The notes beneath the pieces are model-generated. The model searched no databases, was not told the DNA's origin, and was given only the letters and a program-made list of their open reading frames with translations. DNA of 64,000 bases from Halomonas binhaiensis (lineage in GTDB: Bacteria; Pseudomonadota; Gammaproteobacteria; Pseudomonadales; Halomonadaceae): the NCBI RefSeq assembly GCF_008329985.2, contig NZ_CP038437.2:124001-188000 (forward strand). Reading direction: 5' to 3'. The position numbers and the translations under genes were made by a program. Below are positions 36,260 to 45,991 of this stretch, in pieces (positions within the stretch are counted from its first letter, which is position 1; each line of letters opens with the position of its first letter).

Positions 36260-36543
36260 TGCTTTTATTCAAGTTTCATCCTGTGCAAGAGGCAGTAAAG
36301 ATATGGCATCTGAATATCTTTTAAATAAAAGATATAGATATACGGTCGTATCTGGACTGCACTTTATAAAGGCTAGAAGAAGGCGTTGCTTTTCACCATG
36401 ACAAAACCACGGTTTTTTAAAGGCAGAAAACAAGATTAAGTAATTGATTTATCAATGTATCATGTGTCTTCCTGACGCCAATTTAACAAAATCACCGATA
36501 GCCGCCTTGGAGGATCACCCGCCACGGTATGGCTTCTGCGACA
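36260..36543. other. AT-rich gap, promoter of the small gene
   Basis: AT-rich with a run of ATCTTTTAAATAAAAGATA near 36317 (an inverted repeat) and a short hairpin AAAACC-AC-GGTTTT at 36403-36416 that may end yccS transcripts. No gene is seen. Confidence 0.4.
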
Positions 36544-38739
36544 CTATGGACCAGCGCCAGCAACCAGCTTTCCAGAAGTCTTGCTCAAGGGGCCAAGCTG
36601 GCGGCAGATCAAGGCCAGCTGTATCTGCAGCAGGCGTTTGGCATCTTCCGGCGCTTCTTCTGCAAGCGTGTCCTGCGTATTGGCCTCAACCTCCCATTGG
36701 CTGTCATCCAGCTCAATGGGGTGGCGTTCCGTCAATTGTGCAGCCAAGGTCTCCAGTGCAGCAGCAACGCTCTCCACGCATTCCAGCAACTGCTTGTCCT
36801 GCGTCTGGTCCAGGCGTGTTTCCCCACGATGGGCGCCCAGTGCCGAGAGGTAATTCAGCAGCGTATGAGAGTGCACCAGGAAACGCAGCCCAATATCGAC
36901 ATCGCGCCGGAAATGCCCCGGTTCCTGCAGGATATTGCCCAGTAGGGCTGCGAGCGCAGCATCTGCATTATGTGCATTGCGCCGTGCCAGGCGGTACGCC
37001 AGGTCATCGCGTTTCCCCTGGGCGTATTGGGCAACAATTTCCCGCAGGTAAGCGGCGCTGTTCGTTAATGTGAAAGCAGCCTGTTGGTGCAGGTTACGCC
37101 CCTGCCAGTCGGGTAGCACCAGCATCACGGCCAGGCCAGCAATGGCAGCGCCAATCAGCGTATCGAACAGGCGCGGCCAGATCAGGCCAAAGCCATCGCC
37201 GACTTGGTTGAAACAGCACAGCACCATCAGGGTGATGAATGCGGTTGCCAGTGTGTAGCGGCGTGCTCGGGTGGCGAAGAAGGCAACGCCCGCAACAACG
37301 GCAATCAGTGCCTGCATGGACTCTGCCGGAAATAGCGTAATCAGTGCCCAGCCAGCTACCAGCCCCAGGATAGTCCCTTGAATGCGCTGGCGCAGAAAGC
37401 GCTGTGTCGCACCAAAGTTGGGGCGGCACACAAACACGCTGGTCAGCAGTATCCAGTAGCCTTGTGTCGGGTGAATCCAGTGCAGTACACCGTATCCCAC
37501 AGTCAGCGTCACACTGAGCCGCAATGCATGGCGAAAGATCGGTGAAGACAGCGTCAGGTGCTGGTGGATTCTCTCTGCGATATCCCGCCAGCCGTTGGGG
37601 GAACGATCATAGAGGCTGTTGTCTTCGTCTTCCGCCAGTGCGTCCGGGTTATAGGCACTGGCCAGACGTGCTTCCAGCGTCGCCAGATTATCGGCCAATG
37701 CGTTGAGCGAGCGTAACAACCCAAGCCACTCACTGCGCTGTTGTGCTCGCAGATGATCCAGCGAAGCGTGCAGGTCCTCCAGCGCTTGGGCGCTCTGGCT
37801 ATGGTCAAAAGGGCGGTTCAGCAACAGTGCCTTGCTTAATGCCTTGCAAGCCTGCCCCTGTTGATTCAGCAGACGCTGGACACGAAACAGGATGTCATGG
37901 TGAAAGAAGGTTTCTGCCAGTTCGCCATAGGGGGTATGGGACGAGCTGGCGCGTTCATGAATATCCTGGGCAATGAAATAGAGGCGCAGGTAACGGTTCA
38001 GCTTGGCTCTGCCATTCTGGTGTTCCAGGCGTCGAAAGATCATCTCCTTGGCTTGGTTGAGCGCCTCGACCACGCGCCGGTTCTGCTGTGCCAACGCCAA
38101 GCGCTGGCCTTCTACATCCATGCCCCGCAGCGGCTCGAACAGCGTTGCCTTCAGCTGCAGGTAAACGCCGAGTTCACGAAATACTTTTGCAATGCTCAGC
38201 TTGATAGGGTGGCGAGAAAAAAACACACACCAGACCACGGAAATGACACCGTACCAGGCGGCTCCCAGTACCAGCAGCAACGGCTCGTGCCAGAGCTCTC
38301 CCATGGAGACACCGCCCCGCTGCTCTATGCTGATCATGGTATAGATTGCCAGGATCAGGGTTGCAGTGGCGATGGTGGCATAGCGCTGATTCACAGCGCC
38401 CAGCATGGTCATGCCAAAGGTAGAGACAGCCAGTCCCACGACAAACCACCACGGATGGGAAAAGGTCAGCTCCACGGCCAGTGCGGCCACGGTGAAGCAA
38501 ATCAGGGTGACCAGTAACGCCTGCAGTCGCCCCTTCCAGCTATCGTCGGTTTCTGCCAGCGCACTGGCGATGATGCCAAGAAACAACGGCGTCAATTTGC
38601 TCATGTCGCCTAGCTGCCAGCACAGCGCCATCACGCTGCCCAGCGCAAGGAAGACGCGCAGGCTGTAGGTAAAGGAAGAGAGCGTCCATAAGCGACGCAG
38701 GGTTTGATCAAGAGAAGCGGGCAATCGTGTTGAGGTCAT
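36544..38739 (-). CDS. yccS: YccS-family FUSC inner-membrane protein
   Basis: The 731-residue protein has two hydrophobic blocks of about six helices each (about 20-175 and 405-530) separated and followed by helical cytosolic domains. This is the YccS/YhfK layout of the fusaric-acid-resistance-type (FUSC) superfamily. Marks are LGIIASALAETDDSWKGR near 54-71 and HPTQGYWILLTSVFVCRPN near 429-447. Such proteins are thought to export aromatic acids or similar compounds without an outer membrane partner gene here. It is downstream of the multidomain acyl ligase/P450 gene on the same strand, 284 bases away, so it could export that product, though this is speculation. Confidence 0.88.
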   Translation of the reverse strand: MTSTRLPASLDQTLRRLWTLSSFTYSLRVFLALGSVMALCWQLGDMSKLTPLFLGIIASALAETDDSWKGRLQALLVTLICFTVAALAVELTFSHPWWFVVGLAVSTFGMTMLGAVNQRYATIATATLILAIYTMISIEQRGGVSMGELWHEPLLLVLGAAWYGVISVVWCVFFSRHPIKLSIAKVFRELGVYLQLKATLFEPLRGMDVEGQRLALAQQNRRVVEALNQAKEMIFRRLEHQNGRAKLNRYLRLYFIAQDIHERASSSHTPYGELAETFFHHDILFRVQRLLNQQGQACKALSKALLLNRPFDHSQSAQALEDLHASLDHLRAQQRSEWLGLLRSLNALADNLATLEARLASAYNPDALAEDEDNSLYDRSPNGWRDIAERIHQHLTLSSPIFRHALRLSVTLTVGYGVLHWIHPTQGYWILLTSVFVCRPNFGATQRFLRQRIQGTILGLVAGWALITLFPAESMQALIAVVAGVAFFATRARRYTLATAFITLMVLCCFNQVGDGFGLIWPRLFDTLIGAAIAGLAVMLVLPDWQGRNLHQQAAFTLTNSAAYLREIVAQYAQGKRDDLAYRLARRNAHNADAALAALLGNILQEPGHFRRDVDIGLRFLVHSHTLLNYLSALGAHRGETRLDQTQDKQLLECVESVAAALETLAAQLTERHPIELDDSQWEVEANTQDTLAEEAPEDAKRLLQIQLALICRQLGPLSKTSGKLVAGAGP

Positions 38740-39023
38740 GAGGCATTATTATTGGAGCAGTCATTTAGACTAAAGTATAACTTCGCTAAGCCTGTCTCCG
38801 ATAGTGCCATTGGCGCATTCATGAGCTGTGTCGATCATAACGCCCATCATTCCAGTCGAGCGTATCAGGCTGCTTTCCTCCATCGTTGTGATTTGGTCGA
38901 TACTCCTGTCTGGCAGGACGGTATCGCCAGCCGCTATTGTCCTCTTGTCTTGGAAGGTGGTCGTTACCCTTCCTGTTATCTCGGCCGATATGCGGCTGGC
39001 GCTCCAGCGTGATGTGTCTTCCG
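38740..39023. other. gap between yccS and the FAAL-P450 gene
   Basis: 284 bases. A - strand frame (38770-39081) partly covers it and overlaps the P450 end in another phase; it has no family resemblance and no good start. No terminator was resolved. Confidence 0.3.
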
Positions 39024-42000
39024 CTACAGGAAATTGATCCGCAGTTGTTCCATACCCCGAAAGACCATGCTGTCTCTCCACTGCACGCCCTCGGGGGCAA
39101 GGGCGAAATCGTGACGAATCAATGCCGGCAAGACACGGCGCAGCTCAAGGCGCGCCAGATAAGCCCCCAGGCAGTAGTGTGCGCCGTGAGCAAAAGCCAC
39201 GTGCTTGCCAGCGTTACGTCCGATATCCAGACGCTCAGGATTAGGGAACGCTTGCGGGTCCCGGTTCGCTGCCGAAAAAGAGAAGACTACGGTATCGCCG
39301 CGTTGAATCTGCTGGCCACCGAGTTCCACATCGTCGAGGGCATAACGCATCGAACAGCGCACTGCGCCGTCATAGCGCAGGAGTTCCTCTACCGCGTTCT
39401 CGGTGAGTTCGGGGTGTCTACGCCACCGTTCGAGCTGATCCGGGTTGCGCAGCAAGGCCAAGGTGCTGTTGCCGATCATGTCGGTGGTGGTTTCAAAGCC
39501 GACAGCAAAGATTATGGCATATTGCGCTATCAGCTCTTCGAGGCTTAGCCCCTGATCCAGCGCTGCGCAAGGGCTGAGAGTGTACTCATTGGCGACAGCA
39601 GAGGTTCGACGAAGGGTTTCCAGGTGTTCACGCAGGTAGCGGGTAAAATCTGCTGCACTTTGATCAATGCGGCGAGTGATCTCGTCGGACAGCAGAGGAT
39701 CGAAGCTCCGGATCAGATCCTGTGCCCAGGGCAGCAGCAAGGGAATATCTTCCTGTGGGAGACCGAGCATGCCCGAGATCACGGCCACCGGAAGAGGGAG
39801 AGCGAGGTCTCTGACAAGGTCAGGGGCAGGGTGCGCTTTCAGATTGCCAATGAGCTCCTCTGCACGTGCGTCGATGAAATGGGCCCAATGCTGCACGGCC
39901 TCTGGGGTGAACAGTGGTGTGAAGACACGCCTCAAGTACTGGTGTCGCGGCGGATCGAGAAATAGCATGAAGTTGTTGAGCAGCGAGTTGAAGGCCTTGT
40001 CCTGCTGCTGCCGACTTGAGGCACTGAGCATAGGAAGAGAGATATTGCTGTTCTTGGCGAAGGTGTGCTCGATACCTTGCAGGCTGCGAGGGTCGACGCT
40101 GAAGCGCTTGTCACGCATGCCGGCTGAAACATCCGCATGACGGGTAATCCACCATCTCGACATGATGTCCCTGATGGCGGGGGTCTGTGTCCGGACCTGA
40201 CGGAGGATGGGATAAGGGTCTTCGATATGGACAGGGTGGTATGGGTCAAGCGTCAGCGCCTGCGCGGAAATGTCCAGGGGGCGCCCCTCGCGATGAGGGA
40301 TGTGAGCCGCTGCCAGACGCTCCAGGCCGAGATGCATGCGAGGGCGATCACTGATGGCTTCCTGCATGGCAGTGACGAGTTCCGTGGCGTGGGATGGCAG
40401 CACCATGGTGAAGTGGTCGCCAGGCACCTTGACGACCTTGAGTGATGGACAGAACGGCTCCCAACCGAGCGTCTTATTGCCACACCAGAGCATCAACTTG
40501 CGGGCAGGGTGCAGCACTTGTTCGGGGAAGCTGGACCGAGCACGAAATAGCGTCACAGGCCCGGCATACGGCCGTGGCCGATAGCTTTCCATGGCCGCGT
40601 AGCTGGCCTTATAGATCGCCGCCAGCCGGGTGGCCACCGTTGTGCTTTCCACACCCAGTTCGCGAGCGAGGATTTCGCGCTGCTGCTCCAGGGACAGCGT
40701 GTCGAGTTTCTCAAGCCCCGGTACTGGGCTTGCATCCCCGGTGAAACGCCGGTTCACGTGGCAGAGCTCGAACAGCGCCATCACCTCATCGCTGGCATCT
40801 GAGGTTTCGTCGTTCTCCGAGGGCGTGAGTGTATCCAGCAACAAGACATGCACGGACGCCCCCTGTTCACTGAGTCGCTGCGCCATTTCGTAGGCGACCA
40901 GGCCACCGAAGGAGTGCCCTGCGAGCGTGTAGGGCCCTTCGGGCTGAATGGCCTTCATCTCATCGATATAGCGCGACGCCAGCTCCTCGACCGACCCCAG
41001 CGGGTGCTCCAGACCATCGGCACCTGGCGCCTGAAAGGCGACGAGTGGACGGGATGTCCCAAACGCAGGAGCCAGCGACGACAAATAGGCTGGCATGCCC
41101 GTCAGCCCGGGGACACAAAACAGAGGTGCGTCCACTTTCCAGTCACTCAAGGCCACCGCGCATCCGCCAGGGAGTGTCGCTACGCAGGTAGCGTCTGAGG
41201 CCGCATGTAGCGGTGCCGTGGCGTCATCCTGCCACTGCCAGCCCTTGTTCTTCTTATTCCCATGTATGCCCGTCTGCTCCACGCGGGCGATCAGATCGCC
41301 AAGCGTTGTTGAACTGAGCAGTGCCATGAGTGGCAGGGACACGCCAAATTGCTGCTCGATATGTACAGCAAGGTCCATGCCGGCCAGGGAATCCAGACCA
41401 ACCTGGCTGAGGCGGGCATCAGGCGCAAGGAGTGCATGATCGCCATTCCCTGTCAGTCGTGAGATGGCCTGGGTGATGTCATCGCGCAGGAGCTGCCGCC
41501 GTGCGTCGGCATCCAGTGTGTGCCAGCCGGTGTGGTGGCTCTCGCTTGCAGGTGCGGTCGTTGAGGTGGCAGTGGAAATTGACGCGGAAGCTGTTTCCGT
41601 GGGCGTTACCAAGGTGGCACCAAGGTTCCAGGTGAACAGCGTCTCGAGCTTATCCTTGAGATAGCGTCGCTTGCAGGCCTGGCGGGCGAGTTTGCCACTG
41701 GATGTCTTGTCGATGCTGCCGGCTTTGATCAGCACAATGTCGTGGACGAGCAGCGCATGTTGTTCGCTCAAGGCGCCACGAATGGCCTCGGCCATCGCAG
41801 CGAAGACCAGCTGATCCTGCTTCTGGGGTAGATGGGAGGCGATTTCGGCGATGATGACCAGGCGCTGCTCTGCGTCCTCCTGCTCGCAGGTGAAGGCGAT
41901 CACGGCCCCGGGGCGGATGCCGGAATGGCTGCGTTCAGCACTGAGTTCAAGATCCTGCGGATAGTGATTCTTGCCGCGAAGGATGATCAGGTCCTTGATA

Positions 42001-43379
42001 CGCCCGGTGATGTAGAGGTGGCCAGACTCGAGGCAACCCAGGTCGCCGGTGCGTAGCCAGGGAACGGCCTCATGCTGGTCCAGACAGGCCTTGAAGGTGG
42101 CTTCGGTGTCATCGTCACGCTGCCAGTAGCCGTGCGCGACGTTCGAACCGCGGACCCACACTTCCCCCACTTCACCGGGGGCGACGAGCTGGCACGTCTG
42201 GGGATCGACGATCTCCACCTGGACACTGGGCAAGGGCCTTCCGGAGGATACCAGCGGCACGGCCTCGTGATCCGAGGGGGGTACCATCATAATGCGATTG
42301 TCGGCCAGCGCCTGCTTGTCCACGAACAGGCTGCGCGGGGTTTCACCCTCCGGTCCACCACTCACCGCGACCACGGTCTCTGCCAGGCCGTAGCCGGGAA
42401 CCATGCTTGAGGATGCCAGCCCTTGTGGCTCGAAGGCCTCGATGAAGCGCTCGATGGATTCGTGGCGCACGGGTTCCGCGCCAACAATGCAGTACTTGAG
42501 GCAGGAGAGGTCGAGCGCTTCACGCTCGCAGCCCACGATCTTGCGCACGGCGATATCAAGGGCAAAATTGGGAACAAAGGTGTTGGTGGCCCGATAGCGC
42601 GATATTGTTTCCAGCCATGAAGCCGGGCGACGCAGGAAGTCCAGCGGTGACATCAGCACTGAACTGCCACCGACGAGAGCTGGAAGGAAGACGCCTCCCA
42701 TGAGGCCAAGGTCGTGATAGGTGGGCAGCCAGGAAACGAAGACGCTATCAGCGCCCTGGCACGCTCTGGACTCAATCATCTCCATATTGGCCAGAATGTT
42801 GTGATGGCTGACCATGACCCCCTTGGGTATCGAGGTCGACCCTGATGTGTATTGAATCAAGGCCAGATCCTGAGGCGTGAGTTCAGGATCCCGATAGGCA
42901 GGAATGACTGGGTTCTGGCATAGCTCATCCACTGCCAGCCATGGCAGCTGAGCAAGGTCCGGCGCGAAGACCAGCAGGGGCTCCGCCATACCCTTGAGCA
43001 TGCTGTTGGTGAGAACGATGGCAGGTGCTGCATCGGTCGCGATGGCCTTGAGCCGCGCAAGTGTTCGCTCGACCCGGGAAGGCTCTGGAGGATAGGCGGG
43101 GACAGCGATGGCTCCAGCATAGAGACAACCATGGAGGGCGACGGTGAAGTCGAGGCCGGGCCAGAACAGCAGCAGTACCCGTGGCTGCTCCTGGCCTCCT
43201 GCGTGCGTTCGGATCTCTTCTGCAATGAGGCGAGCGCGACTGTCGAGCTGCGCATAGCTGAGATGCTCACTCCTCTGGCCAGCATCATCAAGAAAGGTAT
43301 AGGCCGTCTTGTCCGGGCTTTGTTCTGCATGTGTGCGTACACAAAGATTCAAGGTCGGATAGCGCGTGTCCATGTGCAT
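39024..43379 (-). CDS. fatty acyl-AMP ligase - carrier protein - thioesterase - cytochrome P450 fusion
   Basis: One 1451-residue chain holds four domains. Residues 1-590 are a fatty acyl-AMP ligase: YTSGSTSIPKGVMVSH at 177-192, VPGYGLAET at 327-335, TGDLG at 444 and Lys563 in SSGK. Residues 620-705 are a carrier protein with the phosphopantetheine Ser664 (GLDSLAG). Residues 750-1010 are a type I thioesterase with Ser823 (GHSFGG), Asp849 and His989 (GDHF). Residues 1030-1451 are a bacterial P450: I-helix GFETTTD near 1294, ExxR at 1332-1335 and heme Cys1403 (HGAHYCLG). The plan reads load a fatty acid, hold it on the carrier, oxidise it, release it. No membrane anchor or redox partner is adjacent. 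The ATG at 43373 is an alternative start. Confidence 0.93.
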   Translation of the reverse strand: MHMDTRYPTLNLCVRTHAEQSPDKTAYTFLDDAGQRSEHLSYAQLDSRARLIAEEIRTHAGGQEQPRVLLLFWPGLDFTVALHGCLYAGAIAVPAYPPEPSRVERTLARLKAIATDAAPAIVLTNSMLKGMAEPLLVFAPDLAQLPWLAVDELCQNPVIPAYRDPELTPQDLALIQYTSGSTSIPKGVMVSHHNILANMEMIESRACQGADSVFVSWLPTYHDLGLMGGVFLPALVGGSSVLMSPLDFLRRPASWLETISRYRATNTFVPNFALDIAVRKIVGCEREALDLSCLKYCIVGAEPVRHESIERFIEAFEPQGLASSSMVPGYGLAETVVAVSGGPEGETPRSLFVDKQALADNRIMMVPPSDHEAVPLVSSGRPLPSVQVEIVDPQTCQLVAPGEVGEVWVRGSNVAHGYWQRDDDTEATFKACLDQHEAVPWLRTGDLGCLESGHLYITGRIKDLIILRGKNHYPQDLELSAERSHSGIRPGAVIAFTCEQEDAEQRLVIIAEIASHLPQKQDQLVFAAMAEAIRGALSEQHALLVHDIVLIKAGSIDKTSSGKLARQACKRRYLKDKLETLFTWNLGATLVTPTETASASISTATSTTAPASESHHTGWHTLDADARRQLLRDDITQAISRLTGNGDHALLAPDARLSQVGLDSLAGMDLAVHIEQQFGVSLPLMALLSSTTLGDLIARVEQTGIHGNKKNKGWQWQDDATAPLHAASDATCVATLPGGCAVALSDWKVDAPLFCVPGLTGMPAYLSSLAPAFGTSRPLVAFQAPGADGLEHPLGSVEELASRYIDEMKAIQPEGPYTLAGHSFGGLVAYEMAQRLSEQGASVHVLLLDTLTPSENDETSDASDEVMALFELCHVNRRFTGDASPVPGLEKLDTLSLEQQREILARELGVESTTVATRLAAIYKASYAAMESYRPRPYAGPVTLFRARSSFPEQVLHPARKLMLWCGNKTLGWEPFCPSLKVVKVPGDHFTMVLPSHATELVTAMQEAISDRPRMHLGLERLAAAHIPHREGRPLDISAQALTLDPYHPVHIEDPYPILRQVRTQTPAIRDIMSRWWITRHADVSAGMRDKRFSVDPRSLQGIEHTFAKNSNISLPMLSASSRQQQDKAFNSLLNNFMLFLDPPRHQYLRRVFTPLFTPEAVQHWAHFIDARAEELIGNLKAHPAPDLVRDLALPLPVAVISGMLGLPQEDIPLLLPWAQDLIRSFDPLLSDEITRRIDQSAADFTRYLREHLETLRRTSAVANEYTLSPCAALDQGLSLEELIAQYAIIFAVGFETTTDMIGNSTLALLRNPDQLERWRRHPELTENAVEELLRYDGAVRCSMRYALDDVELGGQQIQRGDTVVFSFSAANRDPQAFPNPERLDIGRNAGKHVAFAHGAHYCLGAYLARLELRRVLPALIRHDFALAPEGVQWRDSMVFRGMEQLRINFL

Positions 43380-43860
43380 TCCTTAACGTTCTCCGCGACA
43401 GGCCTTTAGCCGCCATGCATGTGGCGTGTCCAGAAAAGGCGCTATGCAGCGTTGACAGGAAAATGAGAAGTGTCAGTCCTGTTGCTGTCAGTTGAAGCAG
43501 GTCGGGTAAACATATGCCGGCCTGACGATGATGCAGGAAATAACAGTAGTTGATTTTTCATGATGCCAGGCAGGCTAGGCGGAAGGTGTTAAAGGCACGA
43601 TATAGCCGTGTTAGTACTGTCATGGCGATAAATGGTGTCAATATCTCAAGGCGGTGTAAGTGATATCTTACATATGCTCAGCATAATGGTTTGTCAGTCA
43701 GGCAGTTTGTTTTTGTATGAAGCGTTTTAGTTTGCTTGTTGATGCATTATTTATTTTTTGTAATTTATATTATTTTCTTTGATCAAGTGGAGAAAATGCC
43801 TGGCCCAGACCTCTGTATTGAAGATAAAGACATAGATATAGACAAGGATAAAGATAAAGA
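43380..43860. other. AT-rich leader region of the FAAL-P450 gene
   Basis: About 480 bases without a gene. It is very AT-rich near 43740-43790 and carries a repetitive GATAAAGA/GATATAGA stretch (43823-43864). The promoter of the - strand fusion gene should lie here. A -35/-10 pair was not resolved with confidence. Confidence 0.45.
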
Positions 43861-43868
43861 CAGGACAG

Positions 43869-43895
43869 CCAGCCTTATGCCGTGAACAAGGCTGG
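43869..43895 (-). terminator. terminator of fhs
   Basis: CCAGCCTT pairs with AAGGCTGG around an 11-base loop; on the - strand a T-rich tail follows. It lies 78 bases past the fhs stop. Confidence 0.65.
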
Positions 43896-43972
43896 AAAGT
43901 TAAACCTGCGTTATGAGCTCATCGAGATATGAGCGGCGTGGCAGAGCAAGCGTCTTAGGTGATGCAGTATTC

Positions 43973-45706
43973 CTAGTTCAGATTGACCGTTTCGCCATTC
44001 TCGTCGATATCGATGCGGGTGGCGGCAGGTGATGCGCTGAACCCGGGCAGCGTGAGGATATCGCCGGCAAGGGCGTAGACGAAACCTGCTCCGGCGGAGA
44101 GACGCACTTCGCGCACCGGCAGGCGCCATCCCTTGGGGGCACCGAGTCGCTTCGGATCGGCGGAGAGCGACTGGTGCGTCTTGGCGATGCATACCGGCAG
44201 GTTGCCGTACCCTTCGTGCTGCCAGGCATCGAGCCGTTCCTGGGCCTGGGGGGAGAAGTCGACGCCATCGGCACCGTAGAGGCGGGTCGCGATGCGCTCT
44301 ATCTTGTCTGCCAATGGCAGCTCGGCAGGGTAGAGGAAGTGAAAGTCGCTATTGTCCTCGGCGGCTTCCGCTATCGCTTCGGCAAGTGCCAGGGCCCCTT
44401 CACCGCCATCACGCACATGCGTGGAGACCACTGCGCGCACGCCCGCCGAGGCTGCCAGTTCATGAATCGCCGCGTACTCACTGGGATGGTCGCTGGGAAA
44501 TGCGTTGATGGCCACCACTGGAGTGAGACCGTGGGCGCGTACATTATCGATCTGCTTGAGCAGATTGGCGCCGCCCTCGAGAACCTCTTCCGGGTGTTCC
44601 GCCAGCAGCGAGGCTGGCAGGGGTTTGCCAGTCACTACCTGATGGCGACCGCTGTGATACTTCAGGGCACGTACCGTGACCACCAGGACGGCGGCATCGG
44701 GTACCAGGCCGGAAGTGCGGCATTTGATGTTGAAGAAGCGCTCGGCCCCCATATCGGCACCAAAGCCTGCCTCGGTGACCAGGAAGTCACTGGTGTGCAG
44801 GCCGATGTGGTCGGCGATGATCGAGGAGTTGCCATGGGCAATATTGCCGAAGGGGCCTGCGTGGATCAGTGCTGGAGCGTGTTCCAGGGTCTGCAGCAGG
44901 TTGGGCTTGAGTGCCTCCTTGAGTAATACGGTCATGGCACCGGCAGCGCCGATCTGTTCGGCAGTGACTGCCTGCCCTTCACGATCCAGTCCCACTATAA
45001 GACGACCCAGCCGCCAGCGCAGATCGGCAAGCGAATCCGCCAGCGCCAGTACGGCCATGACCTCGGAAGCTGCGGTGATCTCGAAGCTGCCCTGGCGAGG
45101 CATGCCGTTTCCGCGCCCACCCAGGCCCAGCACGATGTTCCTTAATGCGCGGTCGTTGAGGTCGATGACCCTCTGCCAGAGGATCTCGCGAGGGTCCAGC
45201 TCGGGTGTCAAGCGATGATGCAGGTGATTGTCCACCATGGCTGCCAGCAGATTGTGGGCTGCTCCCACTGCATGCAGGTCACCCGTCAGGTGCAGGTTGA
45301 TGCGCTCCATCGGCAGCACCTGGCTGTAGCCACCACCGGTCGCCCCGCCCTTGAGCCCGAGGGTGGGGCCCATGGAGGGCTGGCGCAAGGCCACGGTGGC
45401 GGTGTATCCCAGGCGTTGCAGCCCTTGCACCAGGCCGATGGCGGTCGTCGTCTTGCCCTCGCCGGGTGGGGTCGGGGTCATCGAGGTGACCACCACGTAA
45501 CGCCCCCGTGGACGCTGGCTCAGGATTGACATGGCTGACAGGTCAATCTTGGCGATACCCCGTCCGTAAGGCTCTACGGCCTCGCCCGGCAGGTCCAGGT
45601 GGTGAGCGATTTCCTCGATTGGCCAGAGCCTTGCGGCCCGGGCAATGCTTAAATTGTCGTTGGCCCCTGCCGGGACCTGTTCGCTTGCCTGGATGGCCAT
45701 CGGCAT
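43973..45706 (-). CDS. fhs: formate-tetrahydrofolate ligase
   Basis: The 577-residue enzyme has the P-loop-like TPTPPGEGKTTTAIGL near 76-91 and the family stretches LRQPSMGPTLGLKGGATGGG near 104, GPFGNIAHGNSSIIAD near 288 and TEAGFGADMGAERFFNIKCR near 314. It makes 10-formyl-THF from formate, THF and ATP, or runs in reverse during one-carbon oxidation. The start at 45706 follows GGGGAGA; 12 codons of upstream open frame are less likely. It is divergent from the GbdR-like regulator and part of a one-carbon island with the DMGDH-like, GcvT-like and MetF-like genes. Confidence 0.95.
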   Translation of the reverse strand: MPMAIQASEQVPAGANDNLSIARAARLWPIEEIAHHLDLPGEAVEPYGRGIAKIDLSAMSILSQRPRGRYVVVTSMTPTPPGEGKTTTAIGLVQGLQRLGYTATVALRQPSMGPTLGLKGGATGGGYSQVLPMERINLHLTGDLHAVGAAHNLLAAMVDNHLHHRLTPELDPREILWQRVIDLNDRALRNIVLGLGGRGNGMPRQGSFEITAASEVMAVLALADSLADLRWRLGRLIVGLDREGQAVTAEQIGAAGAMTVLLKEALKPNLLQTLEHAPALIHAGPFGNIAHGNSSIIADHIGLHTSDFLVTEAGFGADMGAERFFNIKCRTSGLVPDAAVLVVTVRALKYHSGRHQVVTGKPLPASLLAEHPEEVLEGGANLLKQIDNVRAHGLTPVVAINAFPSDHPSEYAAIHELAASAGVRAVVSTHVRDGGEGALALAEAIAEAAEDNSDFHFLYPAELPLADKIERIATRLYGADGVDFSPQAQERLDAWQHEGYGNLPVCIAKTHQSLSADPKRLGAPKGWRLPVREVRLSAGAGFVYALAGDILTLPGFSASPAATRIDIDENGETVNLN

Positions 45707-45991
45707 GTCTCCCCAGCGCTGTATGCAACCTTCGACCTTCAACTCTCCTTCGACCTTCAGCTATGTCGTACAACTCCAGTTCTTTAGTACAGCCTTAAGC
45801 TCAGTATCGCGCGCCATGTGGCATGGGGTTGCCTGGTGGCGTCAATGGCCTTGGGCACAGCGACATATGCGGTGAACAATGAGCGTGGCGTTGGTCAAAG
45901 GAATAGGCTATGCCTAGTGGGATGGTTTGCGGAGATGGTTCTGTGGAGAGGGTTCTGTCGCCGTCTGCACCCGAGAGTGGAAGGAGGTGCG

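Noticed and set aside
38770..39081. 103-codon frame overlapping the P450 gene end
   Set aside because: It shares the strand but not the phase of the P450 domain, and shows no family motif; a decayed fragment cannot be excluded.
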